From contig CADCSX010000014.1 of assembly GCA_902805475.1 (NCBI GenBank), positions 62,001 to 126,000 of the forward strand: 64,000 bases of DNA. The letters are read 5' to 3'. The position numbers and the translations under genes are program-made. This DNA is from Entonaema liquescens. Lineage: Eukaryota; Ascomycota; Sordariomycetes; Xylariales; Xylariaceae. Positions 1-12,292 of the stretch are shown in pieces; within the stretch, counting starts at the first letter, position 1; every line of letters begins with the position of its first letter. The notes below the pieces were generated by a model. That model was not told the DNA's origin. It was given only the letters and a program-made list of their open reading frames with translations, and did not search any database.

Positions 1-1146
1 GGCGTAAGGAGATGGTCTTCGCAATTTTCGGCGCAATGGCACCGACCGGATCCGTCATCGGCTCTCTATTCGCTGCCATCCTTGCCCTCGCTTGGTGGCC
101 CTGGGCATTCTGGGTGTTTGGTATCGTTCTTGCTGCGACTGTCGTCTTAGGCTACTATGCTATTCCGTCTGCTTCGAACAGACATCATGTTAGACCCCAA
201 GGTTTCAAAGAGACGCTACAAGAACTCGACCTCATAGGGACGCTCCTCGGCGTCGGCGGTCTCGTTCTTGTCAACTTTGCCTGGAACCAAGCGCCTGTTG
301 TAGGTTGGGCTCAGCCTTACGTTTACGTCTTGCTCATTATCGGGGTCTTACTCCTTGTCGGGTTCTTCGTATTCGAACTCAAGTTCGCACAGCATCCTCT
401 CATTCCTTTCAACGCTCTTTCCTACGAGGTATCTTTCGTCTTAGGTGCTATAGCATGTGGGTGGTCTTGCTTCGGTATTTGGTTCTTTTACGCATGGGAA
501 TTTCTACTCGTCCTTCGAAAGATCCCACCTCTGCTGGCTACGGCGATGTTCGCCCCAACAGTTCTGTCAGGAATTGCTGCTGCCCTCTTCACGGGTTATA
601 CGTTACATCACCTCAAACCTCCTATAGTTATGACAATGGCTCTCGTCTTCTTTACTACGGGTATTATCATCCTCGCGACATGTCCTGTTGATCAGGTCTA
701 CTGGGGCCAGTTTTTCGTCTCTGGCATCATCATGCCTTGGGGGAGTAAGTAATATCTTGGCTTCTTCTTAACCGCGTCGTTTTCCCTGAGAAGACAACAA
801 CAAATTCTTTGCTAGAAGTAATTAACTAACTCTTGTTATAGTGGATATGAGTTTTCCCGCCGGGACTCTCATTCTCTCCGACGCCGTACCACGAAAACAT
901 CAAGGCATTGCTGCGAGTTTGGTTAATACTGTAGTTAACTATAGTATCTCGCTGGGGCTCGGTTTTGCAGGCACTGTCGAGACGCAAATCAACAAAGGCG
1001 GGGAAACTCCAGCGGACATCTTAAGGGGATATCGAGGGGCATACTACATGGGCATCGGTCTTGCAAGTCTGGGTGTCCTTGTATGCATTGCTTTCGTTAC
1101 TAAAAGTAGGAACCGAAAAGGTGCTACTGGCCACGATACGCCTTGA
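1..1146 (+). CDS. MFS multidrug-type transporter, 3' part (5' end outside window)
   Basis: C-terminal part of a major facilitator superfamily proton-coupled drug/toxin efflux transporter in the plasma membrane. The frame is open from base 3 (R-K-E-M-V-F...), so the gene starts upstream. Two exons: up to 744 and 842-1146. The 97-bp intron has donor GTAAGT at 745 and acceptor TTATAG at 841, and splicing creates a G-M-D-M-S-F-P-A motif typical of the last helices of fungal 14-helix DHA-type MFS proteins. At least seven hydrophobic helices are visible, including the A-P-T-G-S-V-I-G helix near the start. The protein ends in a short basic cytosolic tail. The family is clear; the substrate cannot be told. 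Confidence 0.88.
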
Positions 1147-1782
1147 AGACTCGTTTTGGTCGTGATGGTCTTATTTTCTCTGAAATGTTCGAATCCGAGG
1201 GAGCAATAATCCCGTCAGTTACCCCTGTGTCAACCGAGTCTGATCGGTGAGCGATGAACTAGTTTTCATTGACACGCCGTAACGTAACGAGACGTCGGCG
1301 GTATGAAGAGCAACGCGGGACAACTTCGAGGATCGAATTTCTTATATGTAAGTGATATATACCTACCGGTTTCTCTTATTTGGGGTACCATATAGGTTGC
1401 ACTATATCTTGTGTATGGTAGTACAACAATCGCTATACTTAGAAGGCATTACTAGATGGACATGAGGGCATGAAGAATGGGTTGGTTGGGAAAGGAAGGA
1501 TAGGCATATATCAGCATGATAGATTCAACTACACCTGAAAGTGTCATAAGAACTGGGCAAATAAAATCCTTTGCGAGAATTTATCATCTCTATATGTGCT
1601 CCTAGATTTATGCGAACCATGATAGCCGTAACCGTGGCTTGCAGCATGCCAACCTCCCTTGGAAAGCAACATCACCCAGTACTCAAACGCCTCTTCAATG
1701 CATTACATGATGTTAAACACTTATGGCCACGTACTATATACATTTGTAAACGAAGCCGTAGTTTTCCAGTCGAAATGCGGCT
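1147..1782. other. Intergenic region between convergent 3' ends
   Basis: Holds the 3' flanks of the MFS gene (plus) and ELG1 (minus). A 71-codon open frame at 1571-1786 has no family features. Nothing else recognised. Confidence 0.6.
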
Positions 1783-4700
1783 TTAGTCAGGATTGCTATC
1801 GTTTTCGAGCTCTCCAGAACTGTTAATGATATAGTCTGTTGGACCTTGTCTGGGAATAGCTGAAGATGCAAGCGTATCCCATCCTCTACCGCCTGTCCGC
1901 ATCACTAAATGCGGGTTAACATCCACAGTGAAATATCTTTCTCGCCTTGTATTAGCTCGGGCGCCGCCCTCAATGGCTGAGTACGCGCTTCTCGTCGTAC
2001 GCATACGCTTCCTCCCCGGCTGTCCACCTTCGCTGAGGAGACTACTGCGAGAAACCCTCTCCTGTCTGAGCCGTTGGTCGTAAGATACGATGCCGCGTAC
2101 ATATGGCGCGATATCAAGACTGATGGTCTTCATGGTTCCATCGAACACCGAGGGATCAAGGTAACCGGCAGCCATTGTCTTTTCCGAAGCAGCGATGGGA
2201 TCGAAGGCGAGGCTATAATCCAGTCGCACAACAGCCGGTTCTGCACATAACGAGTCGCTAAGATAGTCTTCTAGTTTGGCGGCGACTTGGGCTTCGCCTA
2301 GGCGATTACAGATGTCCCCAGCCCCGTCGAAGCTCTGAACATATCTTAAGTGGTTTTTATTAAGATCCCGCAAGGTCGTGGATACATCAAAATGTATGGT
2401 GTCATAGCGGACCAAGGGGGATACCTCGAGTAACCGTCGACCCACAATGAAATCTTCTCTTGTCTTTGTCGAAAGATGTGGGATTGAGGCATCCATAGAT
2501 ACCTGCTCAGGGACGGCTGAGAGATTTGACGAAATTATATCTGCATCGCTCGTGAAGCTGGTGAAGGATTCGATCGACTTTAGAAGTTCAAGCCGCTCCT
2601 TGGCAGAGGACCCTCCTTTGGCGGTTGTTGTGGCACAAGTAGTAAAATCGCCATACGAACATGATTCGTATATATCGAAAGACCAGTTACAGAGAGCTTG
2701 CTGATGCAATTCCTCTTGTGACGTACGAAGTAACGAACCGCTAATTGCAGCGTCCCGGCTCAGCCAACCCATACCGGCCTGGTAAGTGTCCTCACTGATA
2801 ACTCGGATGGTATTTCCTCTCTCGTCAACATCGCTGCCCTTGGGCCACCTAGGATAGAACCAATTAAAACCTCCTTGCACATCTCCGACTCCAATTTGGC
2901 ACCAGTAATTGAGCTCAGTGATGGAAGCGCGGAGATCGTGGCTGCGCGAGTCGTAGAGCGTCTCCACCGCGTGTCGTCGGAGGACATGGCCTTCATTCGC
3001 AGCAATTAGAAGCAGTAAGTCGACAGCCAGATCTTTGGCAGGACTAGAGAAGCGAAAGATGCCATGCAAGTTTAGGCTCTGTAGGGGAACTAATGTCTCA
3101 TCGTTACAGGTCATAACAAAAGGACGTTTAGATTGTAAGATCATAGAGATGATAGTAGTCCAAAATTGTTTATCCTCTTCGTAGAGTACATCTACTTCTT
3201 CGAGGAGGATTAGAGACTGCTTCTGTGTCTTGGCGGGCTTCTTTGCCTCCTTTATGCCGGATAAGTCTGCCGACTTGTTCGTTTTTTGCGTCGGGGCTCG
3301 GTTCGACTTGAAGAAAGCCGTCATCATGTTTTGCTTACCGGATTTCGGGTTCCGCTCTGCCTCGTCTTCGGGAACTGTTCCCTCACGCTGTAAACTGTCT
3401 TTGTGGCGATGCTGGACGAGGTGGTTCCGCGTCATGTCTCCAACTTTCTCCAGGACGTCTTTGCCGTTCCTTCTAGCCCCTGCGTTAATCTCAAAGACTT
3501 CGAAGTCGAGCTCCTTGGCGATGGCATAGACAGTAGCAGTCTTGCCGCAACCGTGCGGACCACTGAGAACTACGGCATTAACGCAGCGGCCACCGTCTCG
3601 GGACTCTCGATGAGGAACAGGTCGCGCCGTTGTCTTCTTTCCATTACCACGACTGCCGCTTGCTGACCAGTCTCCCTCATCTGATATCTCCCCAAGTTCA
3701 TCCGCTTCCTCGTCACTAGAAACAATGAAACCATCCGATTTCTTCTTTCTCTTGCTCTTACCTTTCGTCAGGGGGGCGGCTTTAGACTTTGTCCCAGAAT
3801 CTGTAGCACCAGTGTCCACGGCCAGCACTTTCAGGTTCTCTAGCCAGTCGCGCAGTAACATAGCTTCCCGGCCGTTCTGGAGCACTTGTTCAGCTGATAA
3901 GGGCGCATACTTCTGCGCCCAAGCGCTTGTCTCGCAGGTCGATCTATCAAAAGCAGACAAACTATTCTCGATAGAATCATACGCGTGCGCGATCGCTGGG
4001 TGAGTCTTCGGATTATCGCTACATCGATTGAGAGTTTTTAATTCACCGAATATGCGTGCTTGGAGACTTTTTCCACTTTCGAAATGCCTTTCAGGAATTC
4101 GCAAGACCGTAGGAGGAGGATGAAAGTCGTCATTGTCGTACGCCTTCAATTCTTCAATTGTCTCCTTTAAATTCAAGTCCGACACGACCTGGTTCAGAAT
4201 AGATTCTCGTTCGGCGATTTGGACTTGCTGCCCTTTCGCCTTACGTTTCATCGGAAGACATCGGGTGAGCAAATCTTTACGCGGACTGCAAGGCCGAGAT
4301 ATATCACCCCGTACATGTGCCGTCTCTTTTGATGGCCAAGCTGGATGCTGTGCGCCTGGCACCTTGACGTTATTGCTAGAGCTCATACCAGCAGCTGGGA
4401 AGTTGAACTTCGGGGGCATTGGGCGAGTGTGTTTTAATGAGCTGGGAGTTGAGCTAAAGAATACCTTCCTCTTGACTGCTGGTGTTGACGAGGGCTTGGA
4501 CTTTTCTTCTTCTATGGTAATGCTGGGTTTCGACTTTCCCTGGAAGAATGGGTGGGTGGGCTTGTTAGGTGTCATATCGCTCTTCGGTACGGCAGACTGA
4601 GATGTCTTCTCTCCTGGCGTATTCTTAGCGATACTATTCTCCCGAGCACTGCCATCTTGTGCGCCTAGACCGTGGGCAGGTTTCTCGTTTGTATCTCGGC

Positions 4701-5265
4701 TCGACGGAGGTGTGGTAGGAAGAGCATCTCGTGTAATATTCTGTTTCGTTCCCTGGGGACTTGCTAGAATCTCGTTGATCCTCTGGCCTATTCGAATTCG
4801 GGAAGTATCGTCGCCCTGGCTATAACATATCGAAGCTAGGAAAGTTTTTCGTTTTCGGCCACGCTTCGTCTTCTTATTTTCAGTAGTAGATTGGTGTTTT
4901 GGAGGGGAGCCAATAGTTCCAGTCGCGAGATTCAGCTTCAGCACCTTTGGTGGCTTGGATGTAGAATCTATTGCTCTTAGTATATTGCGCTGGCTTAATA
5001 TCACATATTCTTGCTGGGTTCTCATACCTGATATAGAAGTATCTTGGACGCTATCATTTTGCCCATGTTTCCTTTTGCGCTTGCTGGCGCCTGGCAGAGG
5101 AGTTGAGTCGGTATTATTATCAACTGAGCTGGGACTACAGGAAGGATCCGGTGTAACTGGGGCTACATTTTTGAAGGGTATATCTTTAAAAGAGTTCTTT
5201 GGCGCCACGAAGAAAGGATGCATTTTCTTATTTTTAGGGTCGATAACGTCGTCATTTTCGACCAT
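1783..5265 (-). CDS. elg1: ELG1/ATAD5-like alternative RFC large subunit (PCNA unloader)
   Basis: Single-exon gene of 1160 codons. The first in-frame ATG is at 5265, with a strong GTCACCATGG context; the frame stays open a little upstream but without an ATG. Family role: the Elg1-RFC complex unloads PCNA from DNA after replication and limits genome instability. Seen: a long charged, disordered N-terminus with two HPFF motifs (residues 16-19 and 238-241), Walker A GPHGCGKT (569-576), Walker B-type LILLEEVD (685-692, the E-E-V-D form of this family), and a sensor region with MTCNDE. A PIP-box-like QNMMTAFF (645-652) lies in the loop between the Walker motifs. The first part of the C-terminal region looks like an RFC lid/collar. 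It is divergent from utp8, sharing a 573-bp promoter region. The sequence gives no sign of regulation. Confidence 0.88.
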   Translation of the reverse strand: MVENDDVIDPKNKKMHPFFVAPKNSFKDIPFKNVAPVTPDPSCSPSSVDNNTDSTPLPGASKRKRKHGQNDSVQDTSISGMRTQQEYVILSQRNILRAIDSTSKPPKVLKLNLATGTIGSPPKHQSTTENKKTKRGRKRKTFLASICYSQGDDTSRIRIGQRINEILASPQGTKQNITRDALPTTPPSSRDTNEKPAHGLGAQDGSARENSIAKNTPGEKTSQSAVPKSDMTPNKPTHPFFQGKSKPSITIEEEKSKPSSTPAVKRKVFFSSTPSSLKHTRPMPPKFNFPAAGMSSSNNVKVPGAQHPAWPSKETAHVRGDISRPCSPRKDLLTRCLPMKRKAKGQQVQIAERESILNQVVSDLNLKETIEELKAYDNDDFHPPPTVLRIPERHFESGKSLQARIFGELKTLNRCSDNPKTHPAIAHAYDSIENSLSAFDRSTCETSAWAQKYAPLSAEQVLQNGREAMLLRDWLENLKVLAVDTGATDSGTKSKAAPLTKGKSKRKKKSDGFIVSSDEEADELGEISDEGDWSASGSRGNGKKTTARPVPHRESRDGGRCVNAVVLSGPHGCGKTATVYAIAKELDFEVFEINAGARRNGKDVLEKVGDMTRNHLVQHRHKDSLQREGTVPEDEAERNPKSGKQNMMTAFFKSNRAPTQKTNKSADLSGIKEAKKPAKTQKQSLILLEEVDVLYEEDKQFWTTIISMILQSKRPFVMTCNDETLVPLQSLNLHGIFRFSSPAKDLAVDLLLLIAANEGHVLRRHAVETLYDSRSHDLRASITELNYWCQIGVGDVQGGFNWFYPRWPKGSDVDERGNTIRVISEDTYQAGMGWLSRDAAISGSLLRTSQEELHQQALCNWSFDIYESCSYGDFTTCATTTAKGGSSAKERLELLKSIESFTSFTSDADIISSNLSAVPEQVSMDASIPHLSTKTREDFIVGRRLLEVSPLVRYDTIHFDVSTTLRDLNKNHLRYVQSFDGAGDICNRLGEAQVAAKLEDYLSDSLCAEPAVVRLDYSLAFDPIAASEKTMAAGYLDPSVFDGTMKTISLDIAPYVRGIVSYDQRLRQERVSRSSLLSEGGQPGRKRMRTTRSAYSAIEGGARANTRRERYFTVDVNPHLVMRTGGRGWDTLASSAIPRQGPTDYIINSSGELENDSNPD

Positions 5266-5838
5266 GGTGACGACGATGGTGATTGAAGTAATAGAGTTCA
5301 ATAAGCTGCTATCGATAGAGTCCTCGTGTACCTATAGGTAGGATAAGACTCAATAGATAGCAGCGTTACCTAGTCATTCTTTAAGAATATATTTGGATAG
5401 AGAAGAGCCAAGGAAAATGTTAAGGCAATTGGAGAAAAAATAAAGTAATTTTTGGTAATACGTTAGGAGGTACTTGAGTGATTGGAGTGGGTAGTAACTA
5501 CCTCATCATGAATATCTTAACATTTAAGTGATCGCGTCTAGCTTTCGCGTTGGGACGCGACTGCATCACTGGAACTGCTCAATTGAATTTTTGGTCCACT
5601 TAATTCTACCCCACAATGTACTAGGTACATACATCTGTACGTATCTCTTTTAGGTAGCGCCGCTTGGTTATCGGGTCGGTGCTTTTGATATCAAAGTCCG
5701 ACTTTACAACTTTTTTTTTTTTCGTCTTTCCCTTTCAGTACATACCTATCAGCGCAGTTCACAAGCAACACAGTCTAATTGTTGCGACTGGTGACAGCAT
5801 CCTGTCTACCAACTCCAGTGGCACAATTAGAAATAAAC
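5266..5838. promoter_or_regulatory. Bidirectional promoter region between elg1 and utp8
   Basis: 573 bp separate the two divergent start codons, so they must share upstream DNA. It contains a T-rich tract near 5710-5722 close to the utp8 start. No specific factor sites are claimed. Confidence 0.5.
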
Positions 5839-8676
5839 ATGGCTTCTCACTTCCAAATTCAGAAGCCATATGTGCTAGCCACATTACCCCGGCCTTTCGA
5901 TCCCACCACAGGCCGCTACGTTGTGAGTGAGGTTTATGGATGCGCACCCGGATCAAGGAAGAGGAAGCGCCATGAGCTTGCGGTGGGAATTGACGGAGAA
6001 GCTATTAATATTTACAATGTGAGAATGCCATAGGATTATTATACACACAAAAATACTTACTCTCTATAGGTTTCTTCTGCTAGGCTTGTCACTTCGTACC
6101 CGGTTCCTCCTCAGTCCCTCTTCTCGTGTCCTATAGCTTCTGTCCGGCGCAAAGGAGAGGAAACCCAAGAGACCTCGAGGTACACATTTGCTGCCACTAA
6201 GGAGTCACACGAGCACAAGATTATCCAGTTTAAGGACCATGTGGATGTGTCTGGTAATACTCACTCAACTACTAAGTCGACATCTCTCGATCAGGGCCAA
6301 CTAGTTATATGTATTGCTCCCATTGTCGCGACGGCTGCGCAAGGACTAGCTAGCCATCAGACATTAGATGATGGGCTTCTTGTTGTGCGCCGAGATGGGA
6401 AGCTTACCTATCTTGACGCCGAGACGTTGCAGAAGAAATGGGATTCGTCCCCTGCATTATTATATCAAGACATTCCCGAAACTTCGAAAGCGGATTTCCA
6501 AATTGACTTTTGCTTTCCTGCGCCGTTGTCAGACCTTATTCAAGGCATATTCAAGGGCGACGATGGTGCCTTGAGCCTCTTTCCTGATATCAAGCAAAGC
6601 TTAGGCGCAGATGCCGAAGTCCTGGTCCTCATCTCGAGCCAAGGCTCAAGCAAACAGCAAAGCCGCCATCTCCATATCGTAGCCGTGCTACCACCGTCCC
6701 AGGACTCTACTGGCAGCCAACGCCAGGGCATTGTCCAACTCCACGCTGTGCCGATTCCATCAGCGACAAAAGAAGACACTAATGCAGCTTCGTACCGTCT
6801 AGATCTTCGATCAGGAAGCCTACTTGAACTGCGCGGCTCTACATTTAATATGTATGACCTAACGACCAGCCTCCCCAGAGTAACATCCACAATGGAACTC
6901 AACGAGACTACATCCTTCCTGCGCCTTAGTAAAACCTCGCTGCTTTGCACCACGCCCACCCATCTTAGTATCTATAATCCGGTCTATCGGTCTCTCCAAA
7001 ATTCTGTCCCTATTGATTTTGAAGCCGATACGAGCCTGGCAACTTGCTTTCTTGCTGCTTATTTCTCCCGTTTAGAACTTGCGGTTGCTGTTGTCGATGC
7101 CAACTTAGTTGCCATCCAACTAGAAGCCCCGATCTTGCGAACCAGAAAACGCCGTGCCGAGGGTCTTTTGATCGATTCGATCGGACGTGGCGTGCAGTTA
7201 ACGAAACGGCCGCTGATCCGCGAAACCCACGAGATGGAAACATCCGTATTCTCTAATTATCTACCAGGTTCTATTAGAGGTGAATATTGGGAATCGTGGA
7301 AGGCAGACGAGGCTAAAGCTGATACTCTCCTTAATGCAAACGATATATGTGGCCTCGAGAAACTACTAGCTCAGAAATTTGGCATCCAAGTCCAGAGTGA
7401 AGTCCAAGTACCAAATGGGGTGACAGAGGAGGGGCCACTTTCATCCAAGGCTAATACGATCTCTTGGATATGGCCTAAGACAAGGGCAGGGTATCCTCCC
7501 GCAGACAGGAGATGGATTTTATATGCTATCAGTCGAGCTTTTCAGTGGAACGATGCCTTTCCCGACGACCCAACAATCCCACGGCTTATTTGTCAGTTGC
7601 CGCAGAGCGATATCATCAATTATCTTATAGACGCTGGTCATTTAACCCTGTCGAATATAAGGTCTGCGCTCCGCATGCAGCTTAGAGACGATGAGAAAGC
7701 GGATTCTTTTCTGGCTGAGCAAATCGTGCTCCGGCTCGCTGACATTGATCCTTCGTTAGAACTCCTCGTCGCATATATTTCGGCTACTAATCTTGGAGCG
7801 GTGGAATTACTCCTTGCCGTTCGGACAATCATGAGGAGTCTCGAGCTAGTCCAAGACCCGAAGAAACCACCACCCAAATTGCTTACTAACGGCTCAGCCG
7901 ACGAGGCAGAAGTAGGTGGAAAAGGTGAAGGAGATGTCGACTATCAAAATATTGGCATGGAACTAGATGACCTTGAGGACGAGATTCAGAAAACGGTGGC
8001 CTATCTTAATGAGGATGCGGGCATTCGCGGAAATGGATTAAGTGTGGCCTTTGCTAAGCTTGGTAATTGTCCTGGAATCTCAATGATCAAATCTTTAAGA
8101 GCCACGTTCAAGCCGGAAGAGATCCTATCTCTCATCTACCTCCTTCGAGTCGAGCTAGTTAGGGGTGCGTGGACGTCTCGCTACCTAGACACGACCGATT
8201 TTGAAAAAGATCCCACTCTTGATGCACCACCCGATGGCATCGTTAAACTCCTTGCAGATCTGCTTGGGCGCTGTGTAGACTCGATAGGACCCGGCGGATG
8301 GCTTCTCAATGATGCCGTACTGGCAAATGATGAGACAGGAGATTTTGTCGCTTCACTTAAGCTTGAAGTTAGTGCGGCCTTGGAAGGACTAGAAGAGGTG
8401 ATATACCTCCGTGGCATTGTTGGCGAGGCGGTGAAGTTTTGCCAAGCATCGAAAAAGTCTGAGACCGAGGATGTGGTGGACAAGATGAAACCAATTCTTT
8501 TGCATATAAAAGACCCTACCGCCCAGGCGTTACCTCTGGGCCTCAAAACGAAAGATCGAATTTCAAGTCAGAAAATTGTGTCGGGCGGCGAGATCGTGGA
8601 GAGGTCTCAGAGAGAAACTGGACACCTTAGGAGTCAGCAGGTCGGAAACTATTCGCTGGAGAGGATCGCTATATGA
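5839..8676 (+). CDS. utp8: UTP8-like t-UTP/U3 snoRNP protein
   Basis: Two exons, 5839-6018 and 6070-8676, give 928 residues. The 51-bp intron has donor GTGAGA and acceptor CTATAG; the exon junction is phase 0 and restores one continuous frame. The ATG at 5839 (AAACATGG context) is preferred to an in-frame ATG at 5779. Family role: Utp8 belongs to the t-UTP/UtpA complex acting in the nucleolus on pre-18S rRNA processing and, in yeast, nuclear tRNA export. The N-terminus (QIQKPYVLATLPRPF, then a repeat-rich beta-strand half with a KRKR patch) fits the Utp8 beta-propeller, and the helical C-terminal half matches the fungal Utp8 layout. Recognition is by overall pattern, not by a catalytic motif. 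Confidence 0.8.
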
Positions 8677-10255
8677 GATTCGTCAGATCTGGCCAATGCT
8701 CATGTACATACAAAGCCACTATATGATCGAATTACATTAGCACTTCAGCAGGCGTAAAGATGGTTAGTTTCAAAAGCTCTATTCCTATCTCATTACACTA
8801 GATCGGCCAGTGCTACATCTTCCACCTTTAGTACAGGAATCTTAGCCTTTCCTTCGTAACTTATCATGCTATGAATATGATCACGGCATACATAACCTAC
8901 CTAGTTACCTAGGCAGTGCAATTTACAACTTTCTCTATAATAACATTGTAGTGTTAATGCTTTAGATGAGCATAGTATTTTTCATAGCTGCCATACACCG
9001 TCAAGCCCAATTATGGCAATGTCGTACTATTGAGTCATATCAGGTATCTTACTAAAATCCTTATGTGCTTATATCAGAATTTTAAGCCGCATGTCAAGCC
9101 TTTTCTGTGTACCCAAGTGCATTCCTCGATGATATGATTTTGTACTCGGACATGTCACCATCCAGCCGTCGGGTGCCGTAGAACCAGTCTCGAATCCCAT
9201 GGTCGAGGCATCGTTTCAATGGATTCACGTTTAACCGACTAACAGTACAGAGGTGTTTGCTCATGCTTGCTCGCCCTGTCCCATGTAACTCTCTCGGTCT
9301 CCTTGTAGTGTCTCATGGGAATTAATGTATGCTTATCGTGTTGCAACAGGGTTGAAAGTAATACAGGGCAGACTCCGGAGAGACCGTGCAACATACACTG
9401 ATGCATCCAACCGCACTGACAACGCGAACATATCATGCTGCTTATCCCCTTTCACACCCTCATGTCATTTTGCACTTTCTGTTTCGCTACAAATTTCCGT
9501 AATCATACATCCAAGTCATAGGTGTGGGTATACACATCCAGACAGGCAAATACACGTCGTCAACCGGAAAGCCACATGCATTGGATATCTATCCAATGTA
9601 GTCAGCGCGGCGTTGGTCATGATGAAGTATAGCAATCTTTACTTACGTACCTAAGATACATATGCAGGCCCAACATAACAATGCTGAGTACACACTATCT
9701 CAGGGCGACCTGGGTCCTACTGCTTGCAAATTTGTCGCTTAGCTTCAGTCGGCCTTATGTAGCAAGTGACTCGCGCGATTGGCGCGATAGGATACCGTCC
9801 TAAATATAATTTATACGATCAAATACCAACCGGAGAGAGAGAGACCTTGCCTTGTCCCTTCTCGTTCGCCTCACTCTACCGGCCTAGGTAGCTGCTAGCT
9901 AACTGTGTAGGCTGTGAAGTGTCTATCACCGACTTTCTTACGATAGATGAGGAAGGCGTAGTCGTCGACGCTTGTTGCCCGTTCAGAGTACAGCTGAAGG
10001 ATTTAGTCCCGTCGTACCCAATGAAGTAGGTATTTTATATTTTTCTAGGCTACTCAGCTCACGAATCACATCAAGCCAACAATTTAGTCAATTAGTAGCG
10101 TCGGGGAAGAGGAGCGTGCGTCGGCTATACTTAGACACGTTTGCGTTCATCGTGTTACTGTATTTCTGCATCGTGTATGCCGAATTTCTTCGTCTAGACC
10201 TCTTCCCGTGGGACGAAACCGAAATTCAACAGGAGCTAGAATACATAGGGACTCG
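8677..10255. other. Gene-free region left of the first AT-rich element
   Basis: No convincing gene. Short open frames at 9325-9654 and 9972-10292 lack splice-supported extensions and family motifs. The second one runs into the transposon end at 10256. Base composition is ordinary. Confidence 0.55.
10250..10255. repeat. Left 6-bp target-site duplication GACTCG
   Basis: GACTCG abuts the left inverted repeat and recurs directly after the right one (12556-12561). It is in direct orientation, as expected for a transposition footprint. Confidence 0.75.
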
Positions 10256-10288
10256 TACGGTTGAGCAGGGCTCACACTCGGAAAAAAC
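10256..10288 (+). repeat. Left 33-bp terminal inverted repeat
   Basis: Exact inverse complement of 12523-12555. It begins TACGGTTGAGCAGGGCTCAC. Similarity continues imperfectly for about 20 more bases inward. Confidence 0.85.
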
Positions 10289-12134
10289 CTGAAAATGTCA
10301 ATGCGCATACCCCTCTGCTTGTAAAGCGAAAGAATTGAATGAACTATGGATTTAAAAGGTATTATGCGTTAAACGGGGTAGGAAAAAAAAACTTTAAATA
10401 TTTTATTTTATTTTATTTTAAAAAATAATAATATTATAATAAATTAATTAATTAATATTTTTATTATTAAAAATATAATTATATAATTAAATTTAAATAT
10501 TATTTTATATTATTTTATAATTTTATTTAATTAATAAAATAATTATTTTATTTTATATAAAAAAAATATATTTATATTTAAATAATAAATAATTTTTTAA
10601 AAAAAATTAAATTTTTATATAATTTAAAATATATATTATTATTAAATTATTAAATTTATAATATAATATTTTATATATTTTTATTATAATTTTTTTTTTA
10701 AATTATTAATATTTATAAATAAAATTTAATAATTAAATTTATATATATTTTTTAAATATAATAATATATATAATTATTATTTAATTATTAATATATTTTA
10801 TATTTAAATTTTTAAAATTATTATAAAAATTAATAAAAAATTAATAAATAATTAATAATTATTTTAATAAATTTAAATTATATAAATTTATAATATTTTT
10901 AAATTAATTATTAATTAAATAATATATATAATTATATAATTTAAAATTAAATTAAAAATAATTAATATATTTATTATAATTTAATAAAATTAATATAATA
11001 ATATTTTTAAATTAAATAAATAAAAATTTATTTAAATAAAATAATTATTAATATTATAATTAAATTAAAAATAAAATTTAATTATAATATATTAAAATTA
11101 TAATATTACTACGTAATATATTATAAATATATAAAAAACGGAAAAATTTAAAAATTATTATATTAATTTTAAATAATAAAATAAAAATATTTTAAATAAT
11201 AATATTATTATTATATATTTATAAAATTATAATAATTAAATAATATTTTATAAATATAATATTAATGTTTTTATTTTATAATTATTATTAATAAATTATA
11301 TAAATTAATATATTTTAAATTTTAATATAAATTATTAAATTTTTATATTTTATAAATATAAATATATAAATTAATAATATATATAATATTATAAATATTA
11401 ATAATTTAAATTAAAATTAAAATTTATTAAAATAAATTAATAAATAATTAATAAAAATTTAATATAATAAAAATTTTTATTTTTATATTTTATAATTTTA
11501 ATTATAATATTAATTATTTTTAATTATTTTAAATATAAAATTAATTATAATTATAATTAAAATAATTTTAATAAATTTTATTTTTTATTATTATTATTAT
11601 ATAATTTTTTATAAAAAATTAAAAATAATTTTAATAATATATAAAATTAATATATATAATATTTATTATAATAAATAAAAATTTAAAATATTATATTAAT
11701 ATATTATAAATTTTTATTTATTTTATAATAAAATAATATAAAATTATTATTTATATTTAATAATTTTAAAATAATTTTTTAATAAAATATTAATAATAAA
11801 TAATTAATAAAATATTAAAAAATTTATAATTATATAATTAAAATTTTTTATAATAAAACTTTTAATAAAATTAATAATTATTTAATAATATTTAATAATA
11901 ATTATTATATAATTATTTATTATTTTATTATTATATTAATATATATTATTTTATAATTAAATTATAATTATTATTTTTTATTATAAAATAATAAAAATAA
12001 TTTAAATATAATTTTCATTTATTAAATAATTTTTAATTATAATTTATTTAATAATAATAATTTTTAAATATTATAATATAAATTTTAATATTTTTTAAAA
12101 ATTATAAAAATTATATTTTAAAAAATAATATAAT

Positions 12135-12292
12135 AAAATAAATAAAATAAATAAAATAAATAAAATAAATAAAATAAATAAAATAAATAAAATAAATAAA
12201 ATAAATAAAATAAATAAAATAAATAAAATAAATAAAATAAATAAAATAAATAAAATAAATAAAATAAATAAAATAAATAAAATAAATAAAAT
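12135..12292 (+). repeat. Tandem 9-bp array (AAAATAAAT)x~17.5
   Basis: About 17.5 near-perfect copies of AAAATAAAT near the right edge of the AT core. The regularity shows expansion by slippage after, or independently of, loss of G/C. Confidence 0.9.

Noticed and set aside
1571..1786. 71-codon frame between MFS and ELG1
   Set aside because: No features and it runs into the ELG1 3' end.
9972..10292. 106-codon frame ending in the first transposon's left end
   Set aside because: No homology pattern, and its last codons lie in the inverted repeat. The pre-insertion frame also stops within two codons.
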